DNA of 17,834 nt from CAZNYN01 sp964577295. GTDB lineage: Bacteria > Synergistota > Synergistia > Synergistales > Synergistaceae. Below the pieces are notes generated by a model. That model was not told the DNA's origin, did not search any database, and worked only from the letters and a program-made list of their open reading frames with translations. Each line of letters begins with the position of its first letter. Within the stretch, counting starts at the first letter, position 1. Below are positions 1 through 7,730 of the stretch, one piece after another. The stretch is from contig CAZNYN010000040.1 of NCBI GenBank assembly GCA_964577295.1, positions 1 through 17,834 of the forward strand. The letters are read 5' to 3'. Position numbers and translations under genes: made by a program.

Positions 1-1
1 C

Positions 2-268
2 CTAATGAAATACGACTTAAAGACAGCATCGGGAAATGCAAAAATATTAAACCTTGCCTCAAACTATGCATCGCTTATAACATTCGCCATGAGCGGAACC
101 ATTTACTACTCTCTCGCAGTTCCTGCCGCAGCGTGCGGGATAGTCGGAAACTACCTCGGTGCACGCTGCGCTTTGGCAAAAGGGTCAAAATTCATCAAAC
201 CCATGATGATGGCTGTAATGTCTCTGCTTCTCTTAAAAATAGCTTTTGACCTATACGCCGCAAGGTGA
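2..268 (+). CDS. TauE/SafE-family (TSUP) permease, C-terminal fragment
   Basis: The frame is open to the left edge of the window, so this is the 3' end of a longer gene; the ATG at 5 is probably internal. The visible 88 or so residues carry the C-terminal TSUP signature: a TASGNAKILNLASN stretch, then a hydrophobic helix, then a GIVGNYLGARCA turn, and a final hydrophobic helix ending near the stop. In this family (sulfite exporter TauE/SafE and relatives) these are the last membrane helices of the second repeat. Members move anions such as sulfite, sulfoacetate or other small organic acids across the inner membrane; the substrate cannot be read from this piece. The gene ends 12 bp before the convergent secreted-protein gene. 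Confidence 0.8.
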   Translation, partial: LMKYDLKTASGNAKILNLASNYASLITFAMSGTIYYSLAVPAAACGIVGNYLGARCALAKGSKFIKPMMMAVMSLLLLKIAFDLYAAR

Positions 269-280
269 CAAAGCAATATC

Positions 281-961
281 TTATTTTATACAGTAAGCGT
301 TCGCAGCCTGAGCAGCCACATCTGCGCCGCTGAATGGCAGCCAATTTCCTTTATTGTTTATGCTGGAATCCAAAATTTTGCCTCTGGCATACGTTCCGTA
401 ATAATATGCTATAGTGGGCATATCGACCATGTTCTTGGCGCAGTCTAAGTCAAACGTGGCCACAAGGGATCTGTGCCCGCCCTGAAGGCGCTCCGCAAAA
501 TTTATCATTCCCGTGAACATAACGTGCGGCGCACCGCTGACCTCTTTTCTGATGACAGAGCCTGGGAGCACGACCAGCCTGCTTCTTCCGTCTGTAAATT
601 CGTCCGCCTTATCAAGCTTCAGAGCCTTGCCTCTCTTTGCTCCGATCTCAGTGAGCTCGGCATAACCCTCTCCGACAAAAGCTTTCCACTTTTTATCGGA
701 AGTGCCAAATGTAACAGAGCTTCCGTCCGCGGACCATTTAATCTTTCCCGATGCGGCAAAAGTATTTTTCCCTGTCTTGATTGAATGCTTCGAGAGAATA
801 AAAGTGTCGTTGTTTCCCAAGTACAGAGCTGTTATCTTACCCGATTTTGCCGAGAGGTAAAAACCGTTCCAATCGACGCAGGTTCTTGTCGTGTCTGCAA
901 AAGAGACGGATGCGAAACATAGAACTAGGGCTGCTGCGAGCAGTGCTGTTATCTTTTTCAT
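281..961 (-). CDS. Secreted protein with NlpE-like and surface-adhesin-E-like regions
   Basis: I chose the ATG at 961 (226 residues) over an upstream in-frame ATG at 1054. It has a GGAGA-type ribosome site 8 nt away and opens with a clean signal peptide, MKKITALL..., hydrophobic to residue 19 with a predicted cut after SFA (residue 22). There is no good lipobox. Residues 40-100 (ITALYLGNNDTF, then a Trp-containing strand and SSVTFG) resemble the beta-strand repeat of NlpE-type proteins. Residues 150-226 resemble the surface-adhesin protein E domain: two Cys (174, 224) that could form a disulfide, an AYYYGTY strand and a terminal WLPFSGAD segment. Probably periplasmic or surface exposed. The function is not known, and both domain readings are by eye and moderate at best. 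Confidence 0.72.
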   Translation of the reverse strand: MKKITALLAAALVLCFASVSFADTTRTCVDWNGFYLSAKSGKITALYLGNNDTFILSKHSIKTGKNTFAASGKIKWSADGSSVTFGTSDKKWKAFVGEGYAELTEIGAKRGKALKLDKADEFTDGRSRLVVLPGSVIRKEVSGAPHVMFTGMINFAERLQGGHRSLVATFDLDCAKNMVDMPTIAYYYGTYARGKILDSSINNKGNWLPFSGADVAAQAANAYCIK

Positions 962-1025
962 TAATATTTCTCCTTCCGATTCACCGGCAAGTTCAAAACT
1001 TAACACTGTGCGATATCTCATCGTA

Positions 1026-1054
1026 AGGATATCCCATCGAATTATCAAAATCAA
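1026..1054 (-). promoter_or_regulatory. Candidate promoter for the secreted-protein gene
   Basis: On the - strand TTGATT (1049-1054) and TATCCT (1026-1031) are separated by 17 bp and lie about 65 bp upstream of the ATG at 961. The -35 is reasonable and the -10 is mediocre. No other gene separates it from the pruA terminator. Confidence 0.4.
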
Positions 1055-1088
1055 CGTTATTTATGCAGTATATATCTCATATTATACG

Positions 1089-1129
1089 TAAAAATGCGGC
1101 GAAGATTCTAATTTGAATCTCCGCCGCAT
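1089..1129 (-). terminator. Rho-independent terminator of pruA
   Basis: On the - strand, just past the pruA stop, a 15-bp stem (ATGCGGCGGAGATTC pairing with its near-complement, one G-T wobble) encloses a 6-nt AT-rich loop and is followed by TTTTT. It isolates pruA from the secreted-protein gene downstream. Confidence 0.93.
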
Positions 1130-1134
1130 ACGAG

Positions 1135-2766
1135 CTATTCTTCCATCATATATGGATATCTGAAATCGTGAGGAGGCAGAAGATTCTCTTTAATAGTTCT
1201 CGGTGATGTCCACCTGATAAGATTCAGCTTACTCCCCGCCTTGTCGTTGGTTCCGGAAGAACGAGCTCCGCCGAACGGCTGGAGCCCTATGCTTGCGGCC
1301 GTTGTCTTGTCATTAATGTAGAAATTTCCCGCGGCATACTTTAATATCTTCTCCGCCATATCTATCGCTTTGCGCTCACCTGCAAAAACAGCTCCGGTCA
1401 GAGCGTAGGGAGATGTACCGTCGCAGATGCGCAGTGTCTCCTCATACTTTTCATCTTCGTAGACATAGAGAGTGAAAATAGGGCCGAAAATCTCCTCCTC
1501 CATAGATTTAAAATGCGGGTCGGAAGTTTTGATTATAGTAGGCTGAACAAAATAGCCCTTGCTCTTGTCTCCGCAGCCTCCGAAAAGAATCTCCGCATCC
1601 GCCGCTTCCTTCGCATATTTTATATATGACATGCAGTTATCAAAAGATGCTTCGTCTATTACAGCATTCACAAAGTTGCCAAAGTCACGGGGATCTCCCG
1701 TCTTAATCTCGCCCATTATATAGGCCAGTTCAGCCTTCAGCTCTTCCCAGCGGCTTGCGGGAACATATCCGCGCGAAGTTGCGGAACACTTCTGTCCCTG
1801 ATACTCAAAAGCCCCTCTTGCGATAGCAGCGGCAGCCGCCTTTATGTCAGCGGATTTGTGAATAAAGATAAAGTCCTTTCCTCCCGTTTCTCCGACAAGC
1901 CTGGGATATGAGCGGTATGATGAAAGGTTGTCGCTGACACCCTTCCATAAATCTCTGAATACCTCAGTGGAACCGGTGAAGTGTATACCTGCAAGCTCCC
2001 TGCGCCCAAGCAAAACAGAAGTAATATCCGAGCCAGAACCGGGCACAAAATTAAGCACTCCCGCAGGCACTCCCGCCTCCATAAATATCTTCATAAGATA
2101 ATAGCTTGAAAGCAGAGAGGTCGTAGCCGGCTTCCACACCACCGTATTGCCCATCATAACAGGCGCCATCGGCAGGTTTGCCGCAAGAGCCGTAAAGTTG
2201 AAGGGAGATATCGCGTAGACAAAGCCCTCAAGAGGCCGATACTCCAGACGGTTAATTACACCCTCCTCGGAAGCCGGCTGCTCTCTGTAAAGCTCGTTCA
2301 TGCAGTGTACTCCGAAACGGAAGTAGTCTACTGTTTCGCTGGCCGCTTCTATCTCGGCCTGCCATACACTCTTGCTCTGCCCCATCATCGTGGCGGCGTT
2401 CAATAAATATCTGTACTTCTTGTCGATTAGTTCCGCTATTTTTAAAACTATCGACGCACGCTCCGTCCACGCCATGGAGCTCCACATATCATGAGAAGCA
2501 AGAGCGGCCTCCGCGGCGGCCTGCACCTCTGCTCTGCCTGCTTTGCAATATGATGCCAGCACATGAGAATGGTCATGGGGCATAACAACCCTGCCCACAT
2601 TACCAGTCCGAATTTCTTCGCCGTTTATAATGATAGGAATATCAACCTGCTCCGAGGTTATCTGCTTAATAGCTTCTTTTAGAAGCTCCCGCTCCGGACA
2701 GCCCGGCCCATAGCTCATAGACGGCTCGTTCAGCGGCTTTGCAAAAGAAAATAGTGAATTGTTCAT
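1135..2766 (-). CDS. pruA: L-glutamate gamma-semialdehyde (P5C) dehydrogenase
   Basis: This 543-residue protein is a stand-alone P5C dehydrogenase of the ALDH4A1-like type. It oxidises glutamate gamma-semialdehyde, the hydrolysed form of P5C, to glutamate with NAD+. Visible marks are PFNF (188-191, Asn oxyanion site), FTGST (263-267, nucleotide binding), VGETGGKD with catalytic Glu293, and YQGQKCSA with catalytic Cys327. Glu and Cys are 34 residues apart, as in canonical ALDHs. The C-terminal FGGARSSGTNDKAG loop is the substrate-anchoring signature that separates P5C dehydrogenases from other ALDHs. No proline dehydrogenase domain is fused. The start has AGGAGG 6-7 nt upstream. It has its own promoter and terminator and lies downstream of a liv transporter and a hydroxyproline dehydratase that makes its substrate. 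Confidence 0.95.
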   Translation of the reverse strand: MNNSLFSFAKPLNEPSMSYGPGCPERELLKEAIKQITSEQVDIPIIINGEEIRTGNVGRVVMPHDHSHVLASYCKAGRAEVQAAAEAALASHDMWSSMAWTERASIVLKIAELIDKKYRYLLNAATMMGQSKSVWQAEIEAASETVDYFRFGVHCMNELYREQPASEEGVINRLEYRPLEGFVYAISPFNFTALAANLPMAPVMMGNTVVWKPATTSLLSSYYLMKIFMEAGVPAGVLNFVPGSGSDITSVLLGRRELAGIHFTGSTEVFRDLWKGVSDNLSSYRSYPRLVGETGGKDFIFIHKSADIKAAAAAIARGAFEYQGQKCSATSRGYVPASRWEELKAELAYIMGEIKTGDPRDFGNFVNAVIDEASFDNCMSYIKYAKEAADAEILFGGCGDKSKGYFVQPTIIKTSDPHFKSMEEEIFGPIFTLYVYEDEKYEETLRICDGTSPYALTGAVFAGERKAIDMAEKILKYAAGNFYINDKTTAASIGLQPFGGARSSGTNDKAGSKLNLIRWTSPRTIKENLLPPHDFRYPYMMEE

Positions 2767-2791
2767 GTTAATCCTCCTGTTATGTTATATA

Positions 2792-2806
2792 TGCAACTTA
2801 GTTGCA
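2792..2806. promoter_or_regulatory. Palindrome at the pruA start region (candidate operator)
   Basis: TGCAACTTAGTTGCA has perfect 6-bp arms around a 3-bp centre. It sits immediately downstream of the best pruA -10 box, where the transcription start should fall, so a bound protein would block initiation. I found no second copy in the window, so the regulator is not identified. It could instead be a small 5' UTR hairpin. Confidence 0.45.
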
Positions 2807-2810
2807 GATT

Positions 2811-2839
2811 ATAATAGCAGTAGAATACGGCAAATTCAA
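2811..2839 (-). promoter_or_regulatory. Candidate sigma-70-type promoter of pruA
   Basis: On the - strand TTGAAT (2834-2839) and TATTAT (2811-2816) are 17 bp apart, about 45 bp upstream of the pruA ATG. TATAAT overlaps the -10 three bases further on. With the terminator after livK, this makes pruA a separate transcription unit. The rest of 2840-2977 is AT-rich and shows nothing further. Confidence 0.55.
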
Positions 2840-2977
2840 ATTCCGAAACAGGCTTTAAATAATAAAAATCAAGTGCATAAATGAATTATAGGAAGCAAAA
2901 TATCATTATCTGCCCAAAGCAGCGTTAAATATCACAAAACCGGGAAAAATCAATCGATAATCTATGTTCCCAATGCA

Positions 2978-3004
2978 AAAAGCGGCCCTTGCGGGGCCGC
3001 TTTT
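2978..3004 (-). terminator. Terminator after livK (symmetrical)
   Basis: An 11-bp stem, AAAAGCGGCCC against GGGCCGCTTTT, with a 5-nt loop lies 15 bp past the livK stop. On the - strand it runs into a T tract. It is nearly symmetrical and could also stop + strand transcription. Confidence 0.92.
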
Positions 3005-3018
3005 GTTTCTGTCATATT

Positions 3019-4176
3019 TTATTTGCTGGGCGTTATAAGTTTGATGTCTGTTACTACTCCGTAGTAGTGGAACTTGCCGTCTTTGACTTTCTGTATCTGA
3101 ACCGGCTTTACTACTTCGCCTTCGGCTGTGAAGCCTTTGATGAGTCCTGTCAGTCCGTCATAATTCTTGGTGTTTGCCAGAGCTTTTGCAACAGCCGCTC
3201 CATCCGTTGTCTTTGCTACTTTGATGGCGTTCGCCAGGAGCATGAAAGCATCGTATGCGGAAGCTCCGACCATGTCAGGCTCGATCTTGCAGCGATTGCG
3301 GTAAACAGAGAGGAATTCCTGTACAGATTTGCGTTTGTCGTCTCTGTTGAGGTTTGTCACCATGATGAAGCCTTCGGCGGCGTCTCCGGCTATTTCCGTT
3401 GTCTTAGGCGAGTCTGCTCCCTCTTCGCCTATGAACTGGACTTTAATTCCCATTTCCTTCGCCTGTTTCATTGCCGGGCCGACCTGGAAATAGTAGCCGC
3501 TGAAGAATACTACGTCCGGGTCTGTTGCCTTCATCTTTGAAAGGTAGGGCTTAAAGTCTTTTTCGCTCATGGGGTACTTCTGCTGTGACACTATTTTGAC
3601 TTCCGGGTGTCCCTTCAGATATTCGTCAAAACCCTGAGCAAGAGTTGTTCCAAAGTCATTGTCGCTGACTATTAGAGCTATTTTCTTTGCCTTAAGAAGT
3701 TTTACCGCTGTGTAAGCAGCTCCCTTGCCTTCGACTGTTCCGAGGAAGCCGTTGCGGAAGGTGAAGTCACCCTTTGTGATGTCTGGGTGCAGAGCATAAG
3801 CTGATACGAGAGGAATTTCTTCATCGTTGAAGATAGCGGATACCGCGCGTGTCGGGAGGCTGTATGAACCTGCCACGAAAGCGACTATCTTGTCCTGTCC
3901 GATGAGTTTGTTTGCGAGAGGAACTGACTGTTTGGGATCTGCCGCGTCATCATAGCATATAAGCTCGACTTTTTTGCCGAGGATACCGCCTGCCGCGTTT
4001 ACTTTCTCCACAGCAAGCTTCACTGATTCATGGGCGCTGAATCCGTCGGCAGCCGCGAACCCTGTAAGAGGAGCAAGCATACCTATTTTGATTGTCTCCG
4101 CCGCCAGTGCCGTCCCGCAGAAGCAGACCAGCGCAAGGCACATTGCCATTGCCGCAACCTTAAAACTTTTGTTCAT
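3019..4176 (-). CDS. livK: Periplasmic amino-acid-binding protein of the Liv-type ABC importer
   Basis: I chose the ATG at 4176 (385 residues): AGGAGGT lies 10 nt upstream and the signal peptide MNKSFKVAAMAMCLALVCF begins there, with a predicted cut near ALA-AE (residues 25-26). The in-frame start at 4230 lacks this logic. The mature part follows the type-1 periplasmic binding fold: IKIGMLAPLTG at the start, YDDAADPKQS, GSYSLPTRAV (the ligand alpha-carboxylate/ammonium loop in LIV-BP), and GDAAEGF. It captures a substrate in the periplasm and delivers it to LivHM. The LIV family binds branched-chain and other neutral amino acids. With hypD and pruA beside it, hydroxyproline or proline is the inferred ligand; the sequence alone does not show this. 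Last gene of the liv unit, followed by a terminator. Confidence 0.92.
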   Translation of the reverse strand: MNKSFKVAAMAMCLALVCFCGTALAAETIKIGMLAPLTGFAAADGFSAHESVKLAVEKVNAAGGILGKKVELICYDDAADPKQSVPLANKLIGQDKIVAFVAGSYSLPTRAVSAIFNDEEIPLVSAYALHPDITKGDFTFRNGFLGTVEGKGAAYTAVKLLKAKKIALIVSDNDFGTTLAQGFDEYLKGHPEVKIVSQQKYPMSEKDFKPYLSKMKATDPDVVFFSGYYFQVGPAMKQAKEMGIKVQFIGEEGADSPKTTEIAGDAAEGFIMVTNLNRDDKRKSVQEFLSVYRNRCKIEPDMVGASAYDAFMLLANAIKVAKTTDGAAVAKALANTKNYDGLTGLIKGFTAEGEVVKPVQIQKVKDGKFHYYGVVTDIKLITPSK

Positions 4177-4230
4177 AATAAAATACACCTCCTGTATTTT
4201 TGAGGCAGTTTTGAGAACTGCCAATAACAA

Positions 4231-4941
4231 CTAATTTCCCGCTCCCAAGTACGCTTCCTTGACTCCGGAATTTTCCATAAGCCCGGAGGCACTGCCCTCT
4301 ATGCCTATGTGCCCCGTTTCAAGGACATAACCTCTGTCCGATATCTTTAATGACGCAAGAGCGTTTTGCTCGACAAGAAGAATTGTGAGCCCCTTTTCTT
4401 TGTTCAGCCTTCTCAGCACTTCAAAGACCTGAGCCGTGAGCTTAGGCATGAGTCCCATTGAGACTTCATCTACAAACATAAGTCTCGGGCTTGATACCAA
4501 AGCTCTCGCTATTGCAAGCTGCTGCTGCTCTCCTCCAGACAAGGTGTTGGCGGACTGCCTGCTTCTCTCGTTCAGAATGGGGAAAAGCTCATATATCGCG
4601 TCAAGCTCCTCTTTAAGAGAAGAAGCTTTGCCGTAAACTCCCATTTGAAGATTCTCGTAAACGGTCAGTTGGGGAAAACACCTTGCGCGCTCGGCAACCA
4701 TGCGTATTCCCAAGTTCGCCCTCTTGTGAGCTGGAAGGTTTGTAATGTCCTCTCCCTCAAAAATCACTTTTCCCTCTTTAACAGGCTGAAGCCCCATGAG
4801 AGCCCTCAGTGTCGTAGTCTTGCCGGCTCCGTTTGCCCCTATTATTGAGACGAGCTCGCCTCTGTCGATTTTAAAACTTATGCCGTGGACTGCCTCTATG
4901 TCACCGTAGGAGACGCGGAGGTCTTTTACCTCAAGCAACAT
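4231..4941 (-). CDS. livF: ABC importer ATP-binding protein LivF
   Basis: I start at the ATG at 4941 (236 residues, MLLEVKDL). The upstream ATG at 4950 lies directly against the GGGAG box, while 4941 has normal 9-nt spacing and a typical LivF N-terminus. One of two ATPases that drive the LivHM permease. Walker A is GANGAGKT (35-42), the signature is LSGGEQ (134-139), and Walker B is LMFVDE (154-159). LVEQN (189-193) replaces the usual switch His, which is normal for LivF. The D-loop neighbourhood reads DEVSMGL rather than the commoner DEPSLGL. The gene overlaps the end of livG by 11 bp, so translation is probably coupled. Confidence 0.93.
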   Translation of the reverse strand: MLLEVKDLRVSYGDIEAVHGISFKIDRGELVSIIGANGAGKTTTLRALMGLQPVKEGKVIFEGEDITNLPAHKRANLGIRMVAERARCFPQLTVYENLQMGVYGKASSLKEELDAIYELFPILNERSRQSANTLSGGEQQQLAIARALVSSPRLMFVDEVSMGLMPKLTAQVFEVLRRLNKEKGLTILLVEQNALASLKISDRGYVLETGHIGIEGSASGLMENSGVKEAYLGAGN

Positions 4942-5698
4942 TGCTCTCATCTCCCTTGCCTAGATATGCTTCTATAACGTCGGGATTTGACGAAATTTCC
5001 GCAGGCGTGCCTTCCGCAAGCTTGCGTCCGTGGTCCAAAACTACTATACGGTCGGAAAGCCCCATTGCGACTCTCATATTGTGCTCTATAAGCAAAATGG
5101 AAACTCCTCCGTCGCGGATGGAGCGAATAAGATCCTCTATGACTTTTATCTCCTCGTGGCGCAGCCCCGAGAAACATTCATCCAGCAGCAGAAGGCGCGG
5201 ATTTAAAGCCAGAGCTCTTGCTATCTCGAGCTTTCTTAAGTTGCCGAGAGGAAGAAGACCGGATTTTGTATCAGCTTCGTTTAAGAGCCCGACAGTATCA
5301 AGAATCTTCCTTGCCTTCCCGCGGCTCTCAGAGGTTTTCCAAAACTTCCACGACTCAAAGAAACGGCTGTAGCGAGCCATGCCGAGCGCCACTATGACAT
5401 TTTCCTCCGCTGTCAGACCGGAGAAAGGTTTTACGACCTGAAAAGTTCTGCCGACTCCAAGTGATGCCATTTTATGGGGAGGAAGTCCGTCAGTCCTCTT
5501 TCCATCAAGGTAAATCTCACCGTATGTCGGCTTGTAGACACCGGAAATCATATTAAAGCAAGTCGTCTTGCCTGCTCCGTTAGGGCCAAGCAGCCCGAGT
5601 ATCTCCTTGTCATGGATGTCAAAGCTCACATCATCTACGGCTTTTAGGCCTCCGAAATGTATCGAGAGATTCTTTATTGAGACCAGAATGCTACTCAT
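4931..5698 (-). CDS. livG: ABC importer ATP-binding protein LivG
   Basis: A 255-residue ATPase partner of LivF. Walker A is GPNGAGKT (38-45), followed by the Gln loop (RTFQ, 84-87). Walker B is LLLLDE (169-174) with the switch His in LLIEHN (202-207). The LivG-specific insert (residues 105-130) is present. The ABC signature is unusual: LPLGNLRKLEIARAL (149-163) in place of the usual L-A/S-Y-G-Q/D-Q core, and DECFSGL follows Walker B in place of DEPAAGL. The ATG is 8 nt from GGAGG and overlaps the end of livM by 8 bp. Confidence 0.93.
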   Translation of the reverse strand: MSSILVSIKNLSIHFGGLKAVDDVSFDIHDKEILGLLGPNGAGKTTCFNMISGVYKPTYGEIYLDGKRTDGLPPHKMASLGVGRTFQVVKPFSGLTAEENVIVALGMARYSRFFESWKFWKTSESRGKARKILDTVGLLNEADTKSGLLPLGNLRKLEIARALALNPRLLLLDECFSGLRHEEIKVIEDLIRSIRDGGVSILLIEHNMRVAMGLSDRIVVLDHGRKLAEGTPAEISSNPDVIEAYLGKGDESNVA

Positions 5699-6590
5699 TG
5701 CTTCCGCCTCCCTTGCTCTCTTTTTTCTTCATAAGGTTTTTAACGGAGAGCATTGTAGAGCCTCCGAGTATTCCTCCAGGCATGAAGCGTATCATGAGCA
5801 GAAGAATAAAAGCGTAGAGGAACATTCTGTAATCGACAAGAGGCCTGAAAATTTCAGGCATTATGCCAAGGACGAGAGCTCCAAGCACAGGCCCCCAAAA
5901 AGTTCCAAGCCCTCCTGCGACAACAATGGAAAGCAGCGTTACCGAGAATGGGAATGTGAAGGAGTCCGCGCTGATAAATCTCATATAGTGAGCGTAAAGG
6001 GCGCCTGCCAGACCTGCCATAACAGTGCCCAAAACAAAGGCTGTGAGCTTTGCTCTCACGGGAGAGACTCCCATGCTTGAAGCTGCTGTCTCCTCTTCTC
6101 TTACCGCAAAACATGACAGTCCCGTCCAAGAGCTTGTAAAAAACTTGCATATAACAAGCACCAAAACGAGGGCTGCCAAGCAGAGCACCATAAAACCGTC
6201 TCCCTTAAGAGCGTGTCCGAAAATCCTGGCGCGCGGTATGCCTCCTATTCCCAGAGCCCCTCCGAGTGCCGGCGTGTACTGGAAAATAGCGACAACGATA
6301 AAGTTAATGCCTATTGTTGTTATAGCAAGAAAGTCGTCTTTAACTCTGAGACTCGGCAGTCCGCAGAGCAGGCCGACTATTGCCACTATAAGAAGAGAGA
6401 TAGGCAGAGCCTGCCAGAAGGACAGTCCTCCCGCAGTAGTGAGCATAGCATTTGAATATGCTCCTATGCCGACAAAAGCGGCATGTCCTAACGATATCTG
6501 ACCGGCGTTTCCTACAATTATATTGAGTCCGCAGGCGGCTATAGCCTGAATGATTATCTGAGTTGCGACATTTACCATATAGCTGCTCAT
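5691..6590 (-). CDS. livM: ABC importer inner-membrane permease LivM
   Basis: A 299-residue, strongly hydrophobic integral membrane protein and second permease half of the importer. The LivM hallmark GNAGQISLGHAAFVGIGAY is present near residues 28-46. The coupling (EAA-like) loop reads ASSMGVSPVRAKLTAF, followed by GTVMAGLAGALYA, and a conserved VVAGGLGTFWGPVLGA segment lies further on. The tail is a short basic, Ser/Gly-rich cytoplasmic end. It starts 13 bp after livH with GGGGAG 7 nt upstream. Confidence 0.93.
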   Translation of the reverse strand: MSSYMVNVATQIIIQAIAACGLNIIVGNAGQISLGHAAFVGIGAYSNAMLTTAGGLSFWQALPISLLIVAIVGLLCGLPSLRVKDDFLAITTIGINFIVVAIFQYTPALGGALGIGGIPRARIFGHALKGDGFMVLCLAALVLVLVICKFFTSSWTGLSCFAVREEETAASSMGVSPVRAKLTAFVLGTVMAGLAGALYAHYMRFISADSFTFPFSVTLLSIVVAGGLGTFWGPVLGALVLGIMPEIFRPLVDYRMFLYAFILLLMIRFMPGGILGGSTMLSVKNLMKKKESKGGGSNE

Positions 6591-6603
6591 TGATGCTCTC
6601 CCC

Positions 6604-7467
6604 CTAACGCTTTCCCATGAGTCCTGTCGGACGCCACATGAGAATGATTATCATAGCTATAAAGGCTAAAGCGTCACGCGGCATGGGTATATTCGCATAG
6701 CCGATAAGGAAGGTCTCCGCAAGGCCTAAGAGCATTGAGGCCAGAACAGCTCCAGGCGCAGAGCCCATACCTCCCACAACGATAAAAGCCAGAGTCTTGT
6801 ATGCGGGAACTTCACCCATCATAGGATAGACCTGGTTGTAATATATGCCCACCAAAATGCCGGCGACAGCCGCTATTGCAGAGCCTATGACAAAGGTAAG
6901 GGCTACTGTTCTCTGAGTGTTGACCCCAAGAGCGGAGGCTGTTTCCATGTCCTGCGATACAGCCCTCATCGCAAGCCCAAGCTCCGTCTTTGTCATCAGG
7001 AGCCAAAGCATTATCAGAACAGCGGCTGAGATTACATAGACTGCGATTAAAGTGGAAGATACTGTGACTCCGGCAATAACAAGAGTCGGAAAAGGAAGTT
7101 CCGCCGGGAATGTTCTGACTTCGGGGCCGGCAACCAAGCGGCAGAGTTCCTCAATAGCTATGAGAAGAGCGATGCTGCTGATAAGAGGTACGTAAGGCGG
7201 GTATTTCAGAAGAGGGAAATATACATATCTCTCAATTAGGATTCCCAGACATGAGCAGAAAATCATGCTTCCCAAAATAGCAAGCAGCATACTGCCTGTC
7301 GTTGAGTAAAGATAGAGCCCCATATAAGCTCCGGCCGTATAGACCGAAGCGTGGGCGACATGAAGAATTTTCATAACACCGTAAATCAGCGCAAGCCCCA
7401 GAGTTATAAGAGAATACATGGCTCCTGCGGCCAATCCGTTAAGGATTTGTTCTACCAATAACTGCAT
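6604..7467 (-). CDS. livH: ABC importer inner-membrane permease LivH
   Basis: A 287-residue membrane protein and first permease half. It opens with the LivH pattern LNGLAAGAMYSLITLGLALI then GVMKILHVAHASVYTAGAY. The coupling loop is in RAVSQDMETASALGVN, and IVVGGMGSAPGAVLAS precedes the last helices. First gene of the livHMGFK unit, with GGAGGG 8 nt before the ATG and a candidate promoter 40 bp upstream. The hypD terminator lies further upstream, so the importer is probably transcribed separately from the regulator-activase-hypD unit. Confidence 0.93.
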   Translation of the reverse strand: MQLLVEQILNGLAAGAMYSLITLGLALIYGVMKILHVAHASVYTAGAYMGLYLYSTTGSMLLAILGSMIFCSCLGILIERYVYFPLLKYPPYVPLISSIALLIAIEELCRLVAGPEVRTFPAELPFPTLVIAGVTVSSTLIAVYVISAAVLIMLWLLMTKTELGLAMRAVSQDMETASALGVNTQRTVALTFVIGSAIAAVAGILVGIYYNQVYPMMGEVPAYKTLAFIVVGGMGSAPGAVLASMLLGLAETFLIGYANIPMPRDALAFIAMIIILMWRPTGLMGKR

Positions 7468-7506
7468 ATATGTTTCCCTCCAGACACTTTTGAATCTGCA
7501 AGGTTA

Positions 7507-7534
7507 ATTCTAATACTTTTTAGGATAATGTAAA
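7507..7534 (-). promoter_or_regulatory. Candidate promoter of the liv operon
   Basis: On the - strand TTTACA (7529-7534) and TAGAAT (7507-7512) have 16-bp spacing, about 40 bp upstream of the livH ATG. The rest of the livH-hypD gap (7535-7659) is AT-rich with no further clear element. Confidence 0.5.
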
Positions 7535-7659
7535 ATGAACGAGACCGCCGGCATAGTAATTTTTTATAACTTTTCTGTCATGTTTAGAAAAAATCAAAAA
7601 CTTTATATTTAAATAAGAAACTTAATTTAAACTTTAATAGCTATATACATTATAAACAG

Positions 7660-7703
7660 GCACCAAAAAGGGCAGGAGATAAATCTCCTGCCCTTTCCGG
7701 TGC
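7660..7703 (-). terminator. Strong terminator hairpin after hypD
   Basis: A perfect 13-bp stem, AAAGGGCAGGAGA against TCTCCTGCCCTTT, with a 4-nt loop is extended by an outer GCACC/GGTGC pairing across a 2x2 internal loop. It begins about 27 bp beyond the hypD stop. On the - strand the inner stem runs into TTTTT. It separates hypD from livH. Confidence 0.92.
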
Positions 7704-7730
7704 TTTATATAACTTTTACTGTTGGCTTAG

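Noticed and set aside
2989..3540. 183-codon open frame on the + strand
   Set aside because: It lies antisense within livK, has Cys/Phe-rich meaningless composition and no ribosome site; livK has full family motifs.
5568..6080. 170-codon open frame on the + strand
   Set aside because: Antisense shadow over livG and livM, low-complexity and without recognisable motifs.
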